Part shown: positions 42,166 to 55,763 of the stretch, in pieces | How the letters are laid out: every line of letters starts with the position of its first letter | Position numbering within the stretch: the stretch's first letter is position 1 | Source of the DNA: Bemisia tabaci | Taxonomy: Eukaryota > Arthropoda > Insecta > Hemiptera > Aleyrodidae | Direction: 5' to 3' | NCBI RefSeq assembly: GCF_918797505.1 | Contig: NC_092794.1 | Location: 74,933,345 to 74,997,344, forward strand | Length of the DNA: 64,000 nucleotides | Notes under the pieces: model-generated | The model's database searches: none | Told to the model about the DNA's origin: nothing | What the model saw: only the letters and a program-made list of their open reading frames with translations | Made by a program: the position numbers and the translations under genes

Positions 42166-43968
42166 CATGTATTTTTCCTGGAGTTGGATATGTTGTTCCC
42201 TATTACAAGACACGCCTTTTTTCGGCAACGGCAAGTTCACAAAAAGATTTAGTGCGCGCTACGTTGAGAACGTGACAATTCCGTACCTAAAGGGCATTAG
42301 AATTGAGCAATAAAGTCGCGGTTGGGATGAAAATTCTTTAAGAATTCCGCACTTTATAGATGTGTCCATGTTTTTAATGGCGTATTCATTTTAACATGCA
42401 TTGTTGCCAATTTTTCCATTTGAAAATTAATCAATTTTTTCAATTTCGCAAATATATCTCGAAAGGGCTCTGATTTGATTTGAGTAACAAGTTGTATAAT
42501 CGATAATTCGTTTGATTCCACATCCATTGATTTATTATCCTTCGTGTGGAAATTTTTGTTTGCGAGGTATGGTCATTCTTGTAAAGGGCTTTTGGGAGGA
42601 ACGACGCTCGTTGAGTCCAGGCAGATAGGAATTTTAGCCTTCAAAAACACCGGGTGACATTAATTCCAAGATTTCCTGTATAATGCTTGATGCTGAACTA
42701 GAATTTCAACTATTATTCACAAAATGTGTGCATGAAAGTTGCCAAATTTGGCGAAAATTTCTTAAAATCAGCCTTTCTTTGCACATTGTGGTGATCTGAC
42801 GACCAAATCGGTAGTTTTCAGAGTTAAAGCTCGTTAAATTTTCCACAATAAGGATTCAATGCTTTTTACTCATCGCAAAATTTTGCGCGGACAAGCAGCA
42901 AACTGAAGAAAGCGCCGATTTCGGTGCTGATTTTAAGCAATTTTCGCCAAATTTGGCAACTTTCATGCACACATTTTGTGAATAATAGTTGAAATTCTAA
43001 TTCAGCTTCAAGCATTATACAGGAAATCTTAGAATTAATGTCACCCGGTGTTTTTGAAGACTAAAATTCCTATCTGCCTGGACTCAACGAGCGTCGTTCC
43101 TCCCAAAAGCCCTTTACAAGAATGACCATACCTCGCAAACAAAAATTTCCACACGAAGGATAATATATCAATGGATGTGGAATCAAACGAATTATCGATT
43201 AAATAAGCACCGAAATCGGCGCTTTCTTCAGTTTGCTGCTTGTCCGCGCAAAATTTTGCGATGAGTAAAAAGCATTGAATCCTTATTGTAGAAAATTTAA
43301 CGAGCTTTAACTTTGAAAACTACCGATTTGGTCGTCAGATCACCACAATGCGCAAAGAAAGGCTGATTTTAAGCAATTTTCGCCAAATTTGGCAACTTTC
43401 ATGCACACATTTTGTGAATAATAGTTGAAATTCTAGTTCAGCATCAAGCATTATACAGGAAATCTTGGAATTAATGTCACCCGGTGTTTTTGAAGGCTAA
43501 AATTCCTATCTGCCTGGACTCAACGAGCGTCGTTCCTCCCAAAAGCCCTTTACAAGAATGACCATACCTCGCAAACAAAAATTTCCACACGAAAGATAAT
43601 ATATCAATGGATGTGGAATCAAACGAATTATCGATTATACAACTTGTTACTCAAATCAAATCAGAGCCCTTTCGAGATATATTTGCGAAATTGAAAAAAT
43701 TGATTAATTTTCAAATGGAAAAATTGGTAACAATGCATGTTAAAATGAATACGCCATTAAAAACATGGACACATCTATAAAGTGCGGAATTCTTAAAGAA
43801 TTTTCATCCCAACCGCGACTTTATTGCTCAATTCTAATGCCCTTTAGGTACGGAATTGTCACGTTCTCAACGTAGCGCGCACTAAATCTTTTTGTGAACT
43901 TGCCGTTGCCGAAAAAAGGCGTGTCTTGTAATAGGGAACAACATATCCAACTCCAGGAAAAATACATG
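42166..43968. repeat. Large palindrome with ~760-bp arms and a third internal copy
   Basis: CATGTATTTTTCCTGGAG at 42166 pairs with its reverse complement ending at 43968, and pairing continues to about 42925 / 43207. The roughly 280-bp centre (42930-43206) is itself a direct copy of part of the right arm (43370-43660), so the block CGCCAAATTTGGCAACTTTC occurs three times. It looks like a foldback element that later gained a duplication. No coding content; no target duplication was found. Confidence 0.9.
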
Positions 43969-46397
43969 AAGCGCAGTGCAGGGTAGGTTTATTATTATTG
44001 ACATCTGGGCTGTAGATTGAATGTGCACGCTTGGGCCAGCATTGGACTTGTTCAAGGTTTTTTTAGCCTCATCAAAAATAATTGTATCAGTTGAGTTACT
44101 TGGAGAGATAGCAATTCTGTACAAGTCTTCAATGAGGTCATCAACGGTGGCCCTATGATGCCAATGATGAAATGCACCAACGGGTCAGCTCTCTTAGGCA
44201 AAAGAGTGGACCTCTAAGAGGAGGCCTGACAAGCAGAAATAGCAGAATGGATTCCGTAAACAACGTTTGGTTGATTTCATAAAATTAGCAAGGAAAGGAG
44301 AAAATTGAAATTTCCAACGAGACTCTCAAAATATTCATCGTTGTTTTTTTATCTTTTCAAACATCAATGAAGAATTTTCAAATAACTCAAATACAACGTA
44401 GCACTGAATCAGAGAATTTTTTGCATTAATGCTCTCAGCACAAAAAAATTGTCCATGAAGGGTTTCTTTTTCTGAAAACTGAAGCAGTTTCTTTACAAGT
44501 GTTTGAAAATTACTATTTTAACACTCACTGTTATTTTGGTAGAACTGTTATCGGTCTATGCCCCAAGCATATCACTATGGAAACCATGTTGGAGCATAAC
44601 TTTTCTGTGATGCATTGTATGGAAGTGTGCAGCCCTATCCATGGAATCCCAAGAAAATCAAAATCCAAGCCAATTTACCATTCTTGATCTTTCTGACAGG
44701 AAATCCAGAACCATGGGCATGTTCCCTTCTACGAACTTTCTGAACCATCTATTTACGTAGAACCCATGGATTTTCACAGATACTCAAACAAAGGATATCC
44801 ATGAAATTTCATGGATTTCCATGCTTTCCTCTGTCCAGTTGAAAGCATTACTTTCAGCATGGTTGCCTTCTCCAGCATTTGTGATTAATTTTTGAACTAT
44901 CAGTGATTGTAACATAGAGCCTCATTTGAAGACTGTTCGCCACCCATTTGTCCGTCCTGTAATAATTCCAATTCTTAATTTCACTATCGTCCATTAAAAA
45001 TGAAGACACCCCCCCCCCCCCCCAGTATGTGCAATAAATTTAACAAGATTTGTCTACATTTGTTGAAATTTTATAAGAGTTCTTGGTCAATGTTATTTAT
45101 TCAATGTTTCGCGCAGGTTCTGACCCAGCATCGTGGAATTTTATAGGAGGGGATGAGGTTTGTCAGGACTGCTTCATACCGAATTTAGCTATGCCTCTGC
45201 CCCTAACATTTTATTTTCAACATTTCGAACCTATGCATTGAAGAATAAACTGGGAAGTTTTTATTGAACATTTTGAGATTGGCTTGATAATTTTTTTCTC
45301 AACCTACATCTATTGTACTTTATAAGAATAACATTCAATATCACCATCAGCCGTTTTGTTTCTCATTGTTGGTTTGCGTGTCAGTGTTATCTTGGTGTTG
45401 TCAGACCAGTGTAAAGTTTATAGTCTTGTTTACCTTCTCAATTTAGTCACTAGATCTCAATGTAAGTTTCATTCTTGTAATTTATTTCTGTATTTTTCAT
45501 TACCTGATGTAAATAGCCCTGATGTGAGATGTGATTTATTTTAGTTAACCCGAGAGCAGGACAAGTATAGGGCCACAAGAAAGTCATGGAAATTTACCTT
45601 CCTTGAAACAAAATAATGTTCTTATGCTCATGGCGCGAGCCTCAAATCTAAGACGTTTAGAACATGTTCAGGATCAACATTTGATTGGTTGCAATATTTT
45701 GTACATAGGTATACGTACCAATTTTTTTTTTTTTCAAAATCAAGCAATGAATATTGAAGAGCCTCCTCTGCATAAAGTAATTTAGGGAGCAAATTGTAAA
45801 GAATAGATAACATATAGGATACTCTTAGACTTTATGGGTGAACGTTTGCTCTGTGTCGAAGGGCTAAACGAAAAATGTATCCTTACAGGTATCCCTGAAT
45901 CTACATGAGATATATCATAACTTTTTATTATTGAATTAGTTTACTACTGTTATCAGTTTACACCATGCGAAATTTCATTCAAATCAGTAATCTTTGGTGA
46001 GATATTTTTGTCTGATCTAGAACCAGGTTTTGATGCTAAGTGGCTAAAGCATTGCGAAGTGATCTGGTACCTATTTAACTGGAGAAAACATTTACTCTCT
46101 CAGTGTTATTCATTCCTCTCACGTTAAAACTTTATTGCTCCCAGAGTAGCAACTGATTCTAGCCAAGCAAGTGATATGTTAAGTAAAACTTCCACTCATC
46201 GATTTTCACCCTAAGAGTGTTGATTTTCCAACACCACTCAAATAAGTTGCTCACCATGTATCATATGAAATACATAATGAAACGATTAATTCATTCAAAA
46301 AGTAATGTATGATCTTGAAAATCCGTATTACCTCTTTCATTTCTTTATTCGTTTTGGCAAAAATCTCTTATCTTCCTTAAAATTTTAATAGACAGGC
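43969..46397. other. No gene seen
   Basis: AT-rich sequence, a C-run of about 17 near 45009-45024 and short chance frames. No repeat boundary, RNA gene or exon is supported. Confidence 0.5.
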
Positions 46398-46931
46398 AGG
46401 GTGTCTAGTTACTGAGACTTTCCGGAAAACCCAGGACGAAACAGGAATAAGGGGGATTGGGAAAGACATGGATTTGAGGCTTTCAGTGGGTATTGGGTTT
46501 TTGAAATTTATAACCTTATGTATACGTGTGGTTGTGGCAAGCCACCGGGCGCGCCTGTGGGTAGGAAAGCATTGGTGTTGTAGGAGGGGGAGGGAGGTTT
46601 GCACCGTATAATTGTCAAGACTACTGAATACAGAGGAAATGAAACCCCACCTGTCCTCTTTTTTGTATCGTACCCATCTTTAAATTTCTGAGGTTATCTC
46701 AATCCCGTGTTCCTTCGTCATTTACCGCTCAAAATTCAGGTACTTTGTTATAAAACTAAAAATGTAATCTCTGTGATAGCACATAGGGTATCTTAATGGC
46801 TTTAGTGGTTCTTGAGATAAAGGAGGAGATACACTCCCCCCAATGTGCTCTTAAAATCCTGACAAAATCGTTAAAAATCTAGGAAATCACCGTGCCTTTG
46901 GATGTGGGATAGAACTAGAACAACACCCTGA
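46398..46931. mobile_element. Possible small element with CAGGGTGT ends
   Basis: GCAGGGTGTCTAG at the left and CTAGAACAACACCCTG at the right are roughly inverted. GACAG stands outside both ends. The short, imperfect ends make this tentative. Confidence 0.35.
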
Positions 46932-47826
46932 CAGATCTAGCCCTTGATTAAATTTTTACATTTCCATTCGTTATAATTTTTTTTCTCTGTATTTTACCAA
47001 ATCATAAAAGGCTACCAATTGACAAACTTGAGTTAAAATAAGCATGTTACAAGCCGAGTTCCATTGTTATCTTTATTTAAAGTTTTCTGTGGTTATAAAT
47101 ACACAATATTCTTGTATATTCAACATTTTTGTTAATTCTTTAGGATTAATCAATATCAAAAATTCTTTATTTTATTTGTGATTCAGTAAAAATGTACAAT
47201 TCAAAATATACGTACTTCCTCATGATTAAATTTTGAATTCAATTGGTATTCAACAATTGTATAGCGATTGCACCATCACCTTAAATTATTACCATTAATA
47301 TTCTAAGAAAGTAGCTTGATGTTCTTATGTACTTAGAGTTTTGAAGAATGAACTATCTCAGGATACAAAGGTATGCACCAAACGCTATGTAGAATACTGT
47401 TGATATATTGAAAACTTCCAAAATCAACTTTCAAGTCAGAAAATTAGTCAATGACAAACTGAAGTTTACAGTCTCTAGTGTACGTCAATTCAGATTTTCT
47501 ACATGGGAAAAGTCATATTTTACTCGAGTCGAAATGCGCCTCTGACAAATTTCAGTATGTTCCACAACTGCAAAGTTTTATGCAAGCTGAATTTTTTTGA
47601 CTACTCTAGAAGACCGACATAATAGGAGAGGAACGGACCCATGCGTGTCGAGACGAACTCCAGTTATACGCCCCTTGTACGAGTTTGTTTTCAATGGTCA
47701 ATTGTTATGCAATTGGAAACTACTTTTTCTGCCTCATTTTAGAAACAACATGTGTATCATTCGTTACCCTAGGCAGGTAGGTAGGTGCTTTTCTAGATGA
47801 GTCAGATATGGTAGTTCCTTATCATA
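46932..47826. other. No gene seen
   Basis: Very AT-rich DNA with no frame or motif of interest. Confidence 0.5.
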
Positions 47827-48939
47827 CAGGGTGTTTCAGACCACCCGTACCAGGCTTTTTCTCGGTTGGTTTAGGTCGTAGGAAGTCGGAGACCGCAGGG
47901 TTGAATAGGGAGTGGACCCCAAGGAATCCGAATTTCGTGGTCCCGAAACCTCTCCACTCCCCTTGGGGGTAAAGGGGGGGGTCACGATGCTAAAAGTCAC
48001 GGTTCCCGACCGAATTGCGGATGGATCGCATCTGAATTGAAAAGCACGGAAAATTTCACGTGAAATTGACGCCTAAAAATCCAAAATCGGACCATCCAAG
48101 GCCCAAAAATGACCCCCTAAGGAGGGGGCCAGTACCCCCCTCCATAATTTCTCTTTGGTCTCAAAATTGACATAGATTCTCCAGAAAAAGACAGTTTCCC
48201 AGGTAATCGACCTCGAGAAATCCAAATTTCATGGTCCCGAAGCTCCTCTAGCCCCCCTTGGGGAGTAAACGGGGGGGGGGCAATTTTAAAAGACGGGGCT
48301 CCTTTCCGAATCGCTAATTGATTGCATCCAAATTGAAGAGCAGAACACATTTACATCTTAAGTGACTCCTAAGAGTTCTAATAGACCCTCTGAACGGCAG
48401 AAAGTAACTCCCTGAGAAGGGAGGCTTCGCCCCCGCCAAAAATTTCTCAAGATTCCTCTTTGGTTGCAAAATTGACTTCGATTCTCCAGAAAAAGATGGT
48501 TTCCCAGGTAATCGACCCCAAGGAGCTCGGGGAACATGAAATTTAGAGTCTTCGGGGTCGATTATATAGGGAATCGTCTTTTTCTGGAGAATCGACGTCA
48601 ATTTTGAGACCAAAGAGAAATTATGGAGGGGGTACTGTCCCCCTCCTTAGGGGGTCATTTTTGGGCCTTGGATGATCCGATTTTGGATTTTATGGGGTCA
48701 ATTCTACGTGAAATTTTCCGTGCTTTTCAATTCTGATGCGATTAATCCGCAATTCGGTCGGGAACCGTGACTTTTAGCATCGTGACCCCCCTTTACCCCC
48801 AAGGGGGGTGGGGGGGTTTCGGGACCGCGAAATTCGGATTCCTTGGGGTCCATTCCCTATTCAACCCCGCGGTCTCCGACTTCGTACGACCTCTACCAAC
48901 CGAGAAAAAGGCCTGGTACGGGTGGTCTAAAACACCCTG
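47827..48939. mobile_element. 1.1-kb element with CAGGGTGTTT ends
   Basis: The left arm CAGGGTGTTTCAGACCACCC and the right arm are inverted over about 330 bp (47827-48160 versus 48605-48939), including the GACCCCAAGGAATCCGAATTTCG and CCTCCATAATTTCTCTTTGG blocks in part. The centre holds further copies of GATTCTCCAGAAAAAGA (48176, 48481, 48577 inverted). No transposase. Flanking TA/TG is not an exact duplication. Confidence 0.75.
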
Positions 48940-48969
48940 TGCAATGGCGTTCATTTGACCTCACTGGAT

Positions 48970-49845
48970 TTTTATTTGAAGGAGGGGTATTGATGAGGGC
49001 CTTTTTTGCGCCCCCCTAGAATCTGGAAATTTATGCGGATTTTCTAAGTTGACTCAATGTAGTTAACGGAAATAATCATGATTTGATCGGTACGCCACTG
49101 GATACGTGTTAAACGGTTGCCTAAACATACGTCTGCAGGCGCGTTTTAGTGAAAAATGTGTGTTTTTCTTTCACTCCGAGGCTCTTTTGACACCGAGCAC
49201 ATCGGCTAACTAAAACGAGCTTTTGATGCGTTATCAAGGAGGCTATAGGACACATTTTAACCCTGGTTTGGCTTCAGTAAGATGATGTGCTCATAGTGAA
49301 AATTTTTTTTCTCCAAAAGTCGACTTATGAGGGACATCTGCAAAAATCTTAGGGAAAGACGTCTCTCCGACTGTATGTACGCTACGTATATTATCAAGCC
49401 ATATTAGACTCTTACTGGGAGATTTTCTTCAATTGGGGCCAAAACAAACTCTGACAACATGTTTCCCTAGATTTTTGCGGATATCCCTTAAAAGTCGACT
49501 TTTGAAAAAGTTATTTTTTAACTATGAACACATCATGTAACTAAAACCAAACCAGGGTTAAACTGAGTCCTAAGTCCTCCTTGATGACATATCAAAAGCT
49601 CGTTTTGGTTAGATGATGTGCTCGGTGTCAAAAAAGCCTCGGAGTGAAAGAATAACATGCATTTTTCGCTAAAATGCGCCTGCGCACGTATGTTCAGGCA
49701 ACCGGGTAATACGTATCCAGTGAGCTATGGACCAAATCATGATTATTTCCGAAAACTACATTGAGTCAACTTGGAAAACCCGCATGGATTTCCAGATTCT
49801 AGGGGAGGCCAAAAAGGCCCTTATTGATACCCCTTCTTTTTTGCC
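48970..49845. repeat. Hairpin with ~430-bp arms
   Basis: GGGGTAT at 48984 pairs with ATACCCC at 49827-49833, and pairing continues toward a centre near 49408 with moderate divergence (for example CATGATTTG-TC and CTCGGTGTCAAAA blocks in both arms). The arms are older than those at 7973 and 21379, since mismatches are frequent. Confidence 0.85.
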
Positions 49846-51486
49846 AGTAGGGAGTTTCGATTGACTGGTAGGAAGGTAAACAAACAACATTAATTCCTCA
49901 CTTATGAGCTAATTTTGGAAGTTTCGTATCTTTTCAACAAGTTCTATGAGGAATTGTTCAGTAAAGAATAACCTTATTTTGCCTTAATCTCTGCCATGTC
50001 TTATGATCCATTGCAAAGGGGTGCATAACTTTGGGGGGGGGGGGGGCCACCAGACAAGGGCTGGACTAGAAATAAACCTCACCTGGTTTCTCATTAAAAT
50101 CTTGCAGAGAGAACAATTTGCACGATGGAAAGTCAAGAAATCAACTCCTGACCGAGATATTAACAATTATTTGGAATGCAGATTAAACAGAGACTCAGTT
50201 ATGTGAATGACACCATCTGCATTTTCGCCATATCAATTGATTGTGAACACTTGTATATTGCTTAGGAATTGATATGCAGACTTCCTGTTGTGTGATTTGA
50301 ATTCCTCTTAATTTTAAAGAGAAGACATGCTGTGTAACGCTTTAATTTATACCTTGTCTGGTGACCCATTCAAAACGTCCTAAGGGTCATCAGATGTTGC
50401 TACAGTAATGAAATTATTTGTCCTGTTCACCAAAAAAAAATTTTTTTTGAGGGGGAGGTGGAAGAAGAGAACATTTGATCTGAAATATTAAGATGAAAGT
50501 CTTTAAAAATGATAACAGTATTGTGGAAACACCTCTGAGTAAATGAAATCTCAAAGAGACAACATTGGACAAGCTCTGATTATTATAGCACTCTTGTAAT
50601 GAGATGCTCATAGAGACAATGGTGCGATCTAGGATTAATTATGTGCCTAAAATGTTGCCACTGCATAGGTACATGAAAATAAAATTCAAGGTGCAGAAGT
50701 GATAAATACCTGCAAGTAGAAAGGAAAAAATGTTGTGCATTAAAATTTTTAGCACCCGCACAGGTGTAAGAAAATACCAGAGGGCTAAGACAATTTTGAA
50801 GATTACCTTGATTTGCATACAAATCTACAGCACTGGTGTACTATCGGATTGATCAGAACAATGACCTTTAGAAATAAAAAATTTTTGCAAGAGAGGGAGA
50901 TACTGTCTCATAACATGCCATTGATCGAGTAGCATTTTAGGTTTCCTTACTGAACTAATCAATTGTTCCAGTATGAATGAAAGCCTGATCAGATGCTTGG
51001 AAGACCAAAAATAGAGAGAAGATGAGGGAACATGAACAAAGAGAGGGGAGGGTCCTATATTTGTCTTTGTATTGCAATTCTCATCAAATTTATTGCTTAT
51101 TATTTTTTTCTTTCTTTCTTTTTTTATGTCCAGTTTTCAGGCAAATGGGTAAACTATGTTTCATAAATGGCTAAGAGGAACTTCTTGAGTTCCAAATTAA
51201 AAGGGAATGTACTTATTCTTCTGGCAAAAGTCCATTAAAATTAAAGTATAAATTCTTATCTTCTTCTTAATACTGTATGATACAGACTCTTAACAAGCCT
51301 TTAATGAGAATGTCACCAGTCAGTGTGTAAATGGGGCTATAAATAAAAGAAAAATGAATACAGCGTTTTTGCCTTCCAAGTGAGGGCTTTGACCTTCCTC
51401 ATCCACCTTAGTAGCATTAATTTTTTCCAACTTTGAGAATATGTGAAAAAATTGTTAAAAAATAATTTGTCTAGGAGCACCTATAT
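49846..51486. other. No gene seen
   Basis: AT-rich, with a G-run near 50034-50046 and no supported gene or repeat. Confidence 0.5.
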
Positions 51487-51494
51487 AGGCTCAG

Positions 51495-51589
51495 TAGGGT
51501 GGAGCGAAAAAATCGAATTTCGCGAGGGAAGCGGGTCTCCCCGGGCGACCCGCTTCCCCTGCGAAATTCGATTTTTTCGCTCCACCCTA
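51495..51589. mobile_element. 95-bp palindromic MITE, 8-bp TSD
   Basis: TAGGGTGGAGCGAAAAAATC and its reverse complement form a near-perfect palindrome of two ~45-bp arms. The exact duplication AGGCTCAG flanks it (51487-51494, 51590-51597). The 8-bp TSD fits hAT mobilisation. It is among the smallest elements in the window. Confidence 0.93.
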
Positions 51590-51597
51590 AGGCTCAG

Positions 51598-52839
51598 GCT
51601 GGGGGACTCTTTTCCTTCTGTCTTAAGGAATATGAAGTAAAATTTACGTTATAAAAAGTTCTGAAAAAATCAGCATTGAAATTTTTTTAAAAATTCTGCA
51701 GATCATTCATTTATAGGCCACGCGCAAAATATAAAATATATTAAACCAAAAACTAAAATTTAATGGAAAATCTTTGTCAAAATTACCTAAAATAAAGTAA
51801 TAAAAAACTGGTGAAAATGCAAGGTATCATTTGTACGTAATAAAGAACCAAAAGGGTTTCCAAACTCGGTTCTTTTGACAGCTTTTTCAAGAATTTTCTC
51901 TGTGGAATTTACAAACTATTTAACTTCTTTTAAAACAGCCAATGTCACTAGGGCATAAACATAGAAGTCCATGTGGTCAAGCACAAAAACGGAGAGACCA
52001 TAACCAGAGATTCCAAAAATGGGAAGGCCAGTTTTCGTGAGCATGAAAGTCTACCTCAACAAAATTGCAGTACGCTTACATATCTTCATAAATATGTGTA
52101 ATTGTAAAATTAAATTATATAAAAAAGTACAAATACAGACAAAAATAGGTAATCATTTAAAATGATTTAGGAAAAAGAGGGATCTTCGAAGTAGAAAGGC
52201 CAAAGAAGAAATGGAAAAGCTGAAAACTTTCTGAATCCATAATTTGACAAAACGGAAAAAAATGGTAGGGCGCTGAAGAATACTAAAAATCAGGAGGATA
52301 GAATTGCTTTGATTCAAGAACTCCCTGAGTAATAATAATTTATTTATTCAGATTATGATGATTCATTTTGATTTAATTTAGATTTATTGTGATTTTTTCT
52401 TTTTATTCAAGATTTATTTTTTTTAAGGTCTCTTACATTTTACCCTGCCTTCCTTTAGAAAATGATGATGAACTATTTGCAGCTGTACTTCCATACTCCC
52501 TGAACTGTCAAAAAACATCAGATGGGCGCAGCAGAATGCAAAATATCAGGATGAGCGGTGGGCTCTGACCACCTGATGATTAGAAAAGTGCCTTACTTTC
52601 GGAACTTCCTTGATTCATTCTGTTTTCTAGTCGATCCCATTTTTTCCTGCCTTTTGAGAGAAACTTCGGAAGTCTTTCTCCTCTCTTTCAGGGTCCTTGC
52701 TCATTATTGCACTGGTGAGAAAATATCAGAAAAAAATATTCAAATATTAAGAAAATTTGGATGACCTGAAAATTGCCTAAATTTAATTTTGAACATAATT
52801 TTGTCCATCTTGTTGTTCACTCTATGATTGAAGAAGAAT
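51598..52839. other. No gene seen
   Basis: AT-rich DNA without a recognisable exon, RNA gene or repeat. Confidence 0.5.
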
Positions 52840-52984
52840 AATTGGACTGCATTTTGCAATTTAGAACTATAAATTCTGGCTCACCTGAAAAAACACTTAA
52901 GTGCATAGGGAAACTAATGTCACATACATTGATTTTAAACCGGGCTAGAATTTATAGTTCCAAATTGCATAATGTAGTCCAATT
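52840..52984. repeat. Small hairpin
   Basis: AATTGGACTGCATTTTGCAA at the left pairs with its counterpart at 52965-52984, continuing through AACTATAAATTCT. Arms are about 45 bp with a few mismatches and the spacer is about 50 bp. Confidence 0.8.
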
Positions 52985-53880
52985 GGTACATTAAAATTGA
53001 ATGGACAAATAAAAAAGTAGTTTGCCTCAAACAATGCACACTAGTATTTTTGCAAGGTTACTTTAGTTATTCAATATTTTAATCTTAACTCTTTAATTCA
53101 GAGATATTAGTTCCACTATACCTGTTTTTCCAAACTATTCTCTAATGCTGGAAGACACAAAAAAAACTTAAACTACCGAGAAAACGGATTTAATACTGAT
53201 ACAATGCAAATTCAATATTTAACTACGCCAACCACGGACAAGGTAAATATGATATGGCTCAGGGGCCGAATTTTGTCGGCATTTATGCTTTGGAGAGTAG
53301 AATCAAATAAGTTTTGCTCTACCATGTCTCCCGACTTTTTAGCCCTTCAGAATGGAAAAATCTGACCTTTTTTTGTTAAAATTTGTTCAAAATATTACGC
53401 TAAATCAGATTGTAACATCGTTTTAGGCAGTTTTTGTCATTTAATATCAGAATTTTGGCCCTAAACAGCTGAAATGTCCTGCAACGTAGCCTGTCTCCGG
53501 CTCAAGTGCGCAACTTCAACGTTTCATAACCATTATCTTGCATCTAAATACTTCCACTTCTGCTGTAAATCCACTCTCAACTAGTACATAACTTATTATT
53601 TTCAGTTTTATTCATCCAAATAAGTGAAAATATTGACCGTCTCTGCGTCAAGCAGCCGCGTCACCGGGATTCGCGTCCTGCACCGTAGCCCCCTGTTTTC
53701 AGCATCATTTCGTCCGTTAGAGTGCAGCACTGAAGAACTTTGTTTACTTTTTTTGTGTTTTCGTGACTATCACACGCTGAGGCCGAGCAGAGGAAAAAAA
53801 ACCGCAATGGAACAGTAAATTTCGACCGTTTTTCATGAGTTTCTAGGTTTAACGACCATCTAGGATGTCCTTACCGTATA

Positions 53881-55761
53881 CAGGGTGTCTACTGAGATCC
53901 ACAAAAATAAAATAAGTACTTTTTAGGTACTTAAGGAAAAGTTTAAGTACCTCGCCTTGGGGAAAAATTAAGTACTTTTTAAGTACCTTTTCGCGACGTA
54001 TTAGTCCAGTCATATGGGGATTTTATGCAGTTTTAAGAGCGGAACTTTTTTCCTCACCTGATTTCTCATCCATAGAGGGTCCTTAACGAGAATCTAAATT
54101 TGCGACATCGGCACTGTATGGAAACCTCCCCAAAATCGAAAAAATCGGCCAAAAATCGGCGATTTTCTCTCGTTTTTCGGCTAATATCGCAAAAACCGCT
54201 CATTTTTCGAGTAACTGTATAAGAACTTGCCATAAAATGGATAAAATTACGGACATTTTCCACCCGGTCCGAAATTTTTCTGATAGATAATACGCCCACT
54301 ACAAGGTTGCCAAAAAAAATCCCAAAATGTTCAAAATTTCATTTTTTTAAGGTTTTTTGCTTGTAACTTTTTTCCAGCAATTTTAGAAGGCAAGTGTATC
54401 TGCCGAAATGAAAGTAGATTCAAAATGCTACAGTTTCGTGTATCAGACTTTGCCCTAGGGCGAAACAAGACGGCTCCACGGCGTTGCCAAAGTTACGGTC
54501 TCCAAGGGCATTTTCCGCGGCGGAGCATTTCACGCAACCGCTCCACTCAAAATTACGTGAAAAATTTTGCGAAAAACTTTCTGGAATATGTTTTCTACGT
54601 ATTTTCTATCCAGTAAAACGCTATTATGAAGTTTCGGTCATCAACTACTGAAATTGCAAAATAGCGTTTTTCGAGATAAAAATGCAGTGAAAATGGTTTC
54701 GCGCCGTTATCTGATTGGGGAGGGGGAGGAATGGGGGTTGGGGGAAGGGATGCCAAAAGGGGTGAAATCTCTAATTTTATTAATTATAGAGGAGATTTAG
54801 TGCCTTACAGCAAAATGAAAGCATAGGAAACATTCCAGAAAGTTTTTCGCAAAATTTCTCACGTAATTTTGAGTGGAGCGGTTGCGTGAAATGCTCCGCC
54901 GCGGAAAATGCCCTTGGAGACCGTAACTTTGGCAACGCCGTGGAGCCGTCTTGTTACGCCCTAGGTCAAAGTCTGATACACGAAATTGTAGCATTTTGAA
55001 TCTACTTTTATTTCGGCCGATACACTTACCTTCTAAAATTGCTGGAAAAAAGTTACAAGCAAAAAACCTTAAAAAAATGAAATTTTGAACATTTCGGGAT
55101 TTTTTTTTTGGCAACATTGTGGTGGGCATATTATCTATCAGAGAAATTTCGGACCGGGTGGAAAATGTCCGTAATTTCATCTACTTTAAGGCAAGTTCTT
55201 ACAAACTTACTCGAAAAATGAGCGGTTTTTGCGATATTAGCCGAAAAATGAGAGAAAATCGCCGATTTTTGGCCGTTTTTTTCGATTTCGGGGGGGGGGG
55301 GGGGGTGGTTCCCATAAATTGCCGATGTCGCAAATTTTGATTCTCGTTAAGGACCCTCTATGGATGGGAAATCAGGCGAGAAAAAAAGTTCCGCTCTTAA
55401 AATCGCAAAGCGGCCATTATTATATTCAAATGACTGATCGCAATTCTTCGATTTTGGCACTGCCGCGCGCTTCACTTCGGCTATTCCCGTAGCCTTTTCG
55501 GCTGTTTCCGTCAAATCGAGGGAAATGCCTTGTTCCGCTCCTCTACAACAACCGCGCTCTTACGGGCTGACATTGTACTAATACGCCTGACGGCCAACGC
55601 ACAGAGGGTTGCATAACTATCAGGCGATCGAACGGAACGCGCAGCGCAAAATGCGAAAAATTACGGACCTTCTGCGAGATTTACGTACTTTTTAGGTACT
55701 TACGGACCGACCTTAAAAAATGCGTACTTTTTCCGGACTTTACGGACTGGTAGACACCCTG
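53881..55761. mobile_element. 1881-bp TA-flanked element with CAGGGTGTCTAC ends
   Basis: The ends CAGGGTGTCTAC and GTAGACACCCTG are flanked by TA on both sides. Next inside come GTACTTTTTAGGTACTTA blocks in inverted order. Most of the body is one large palindrome centred near 54716: arms about 54005-54690 and 54743-55430, with good matching (for example GGGTCCTTAACGAGAATC in both). No transposase. The frames in the arms are mirror copies. Confidence 0.8.
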
Positions 55762-55763
55762 TA

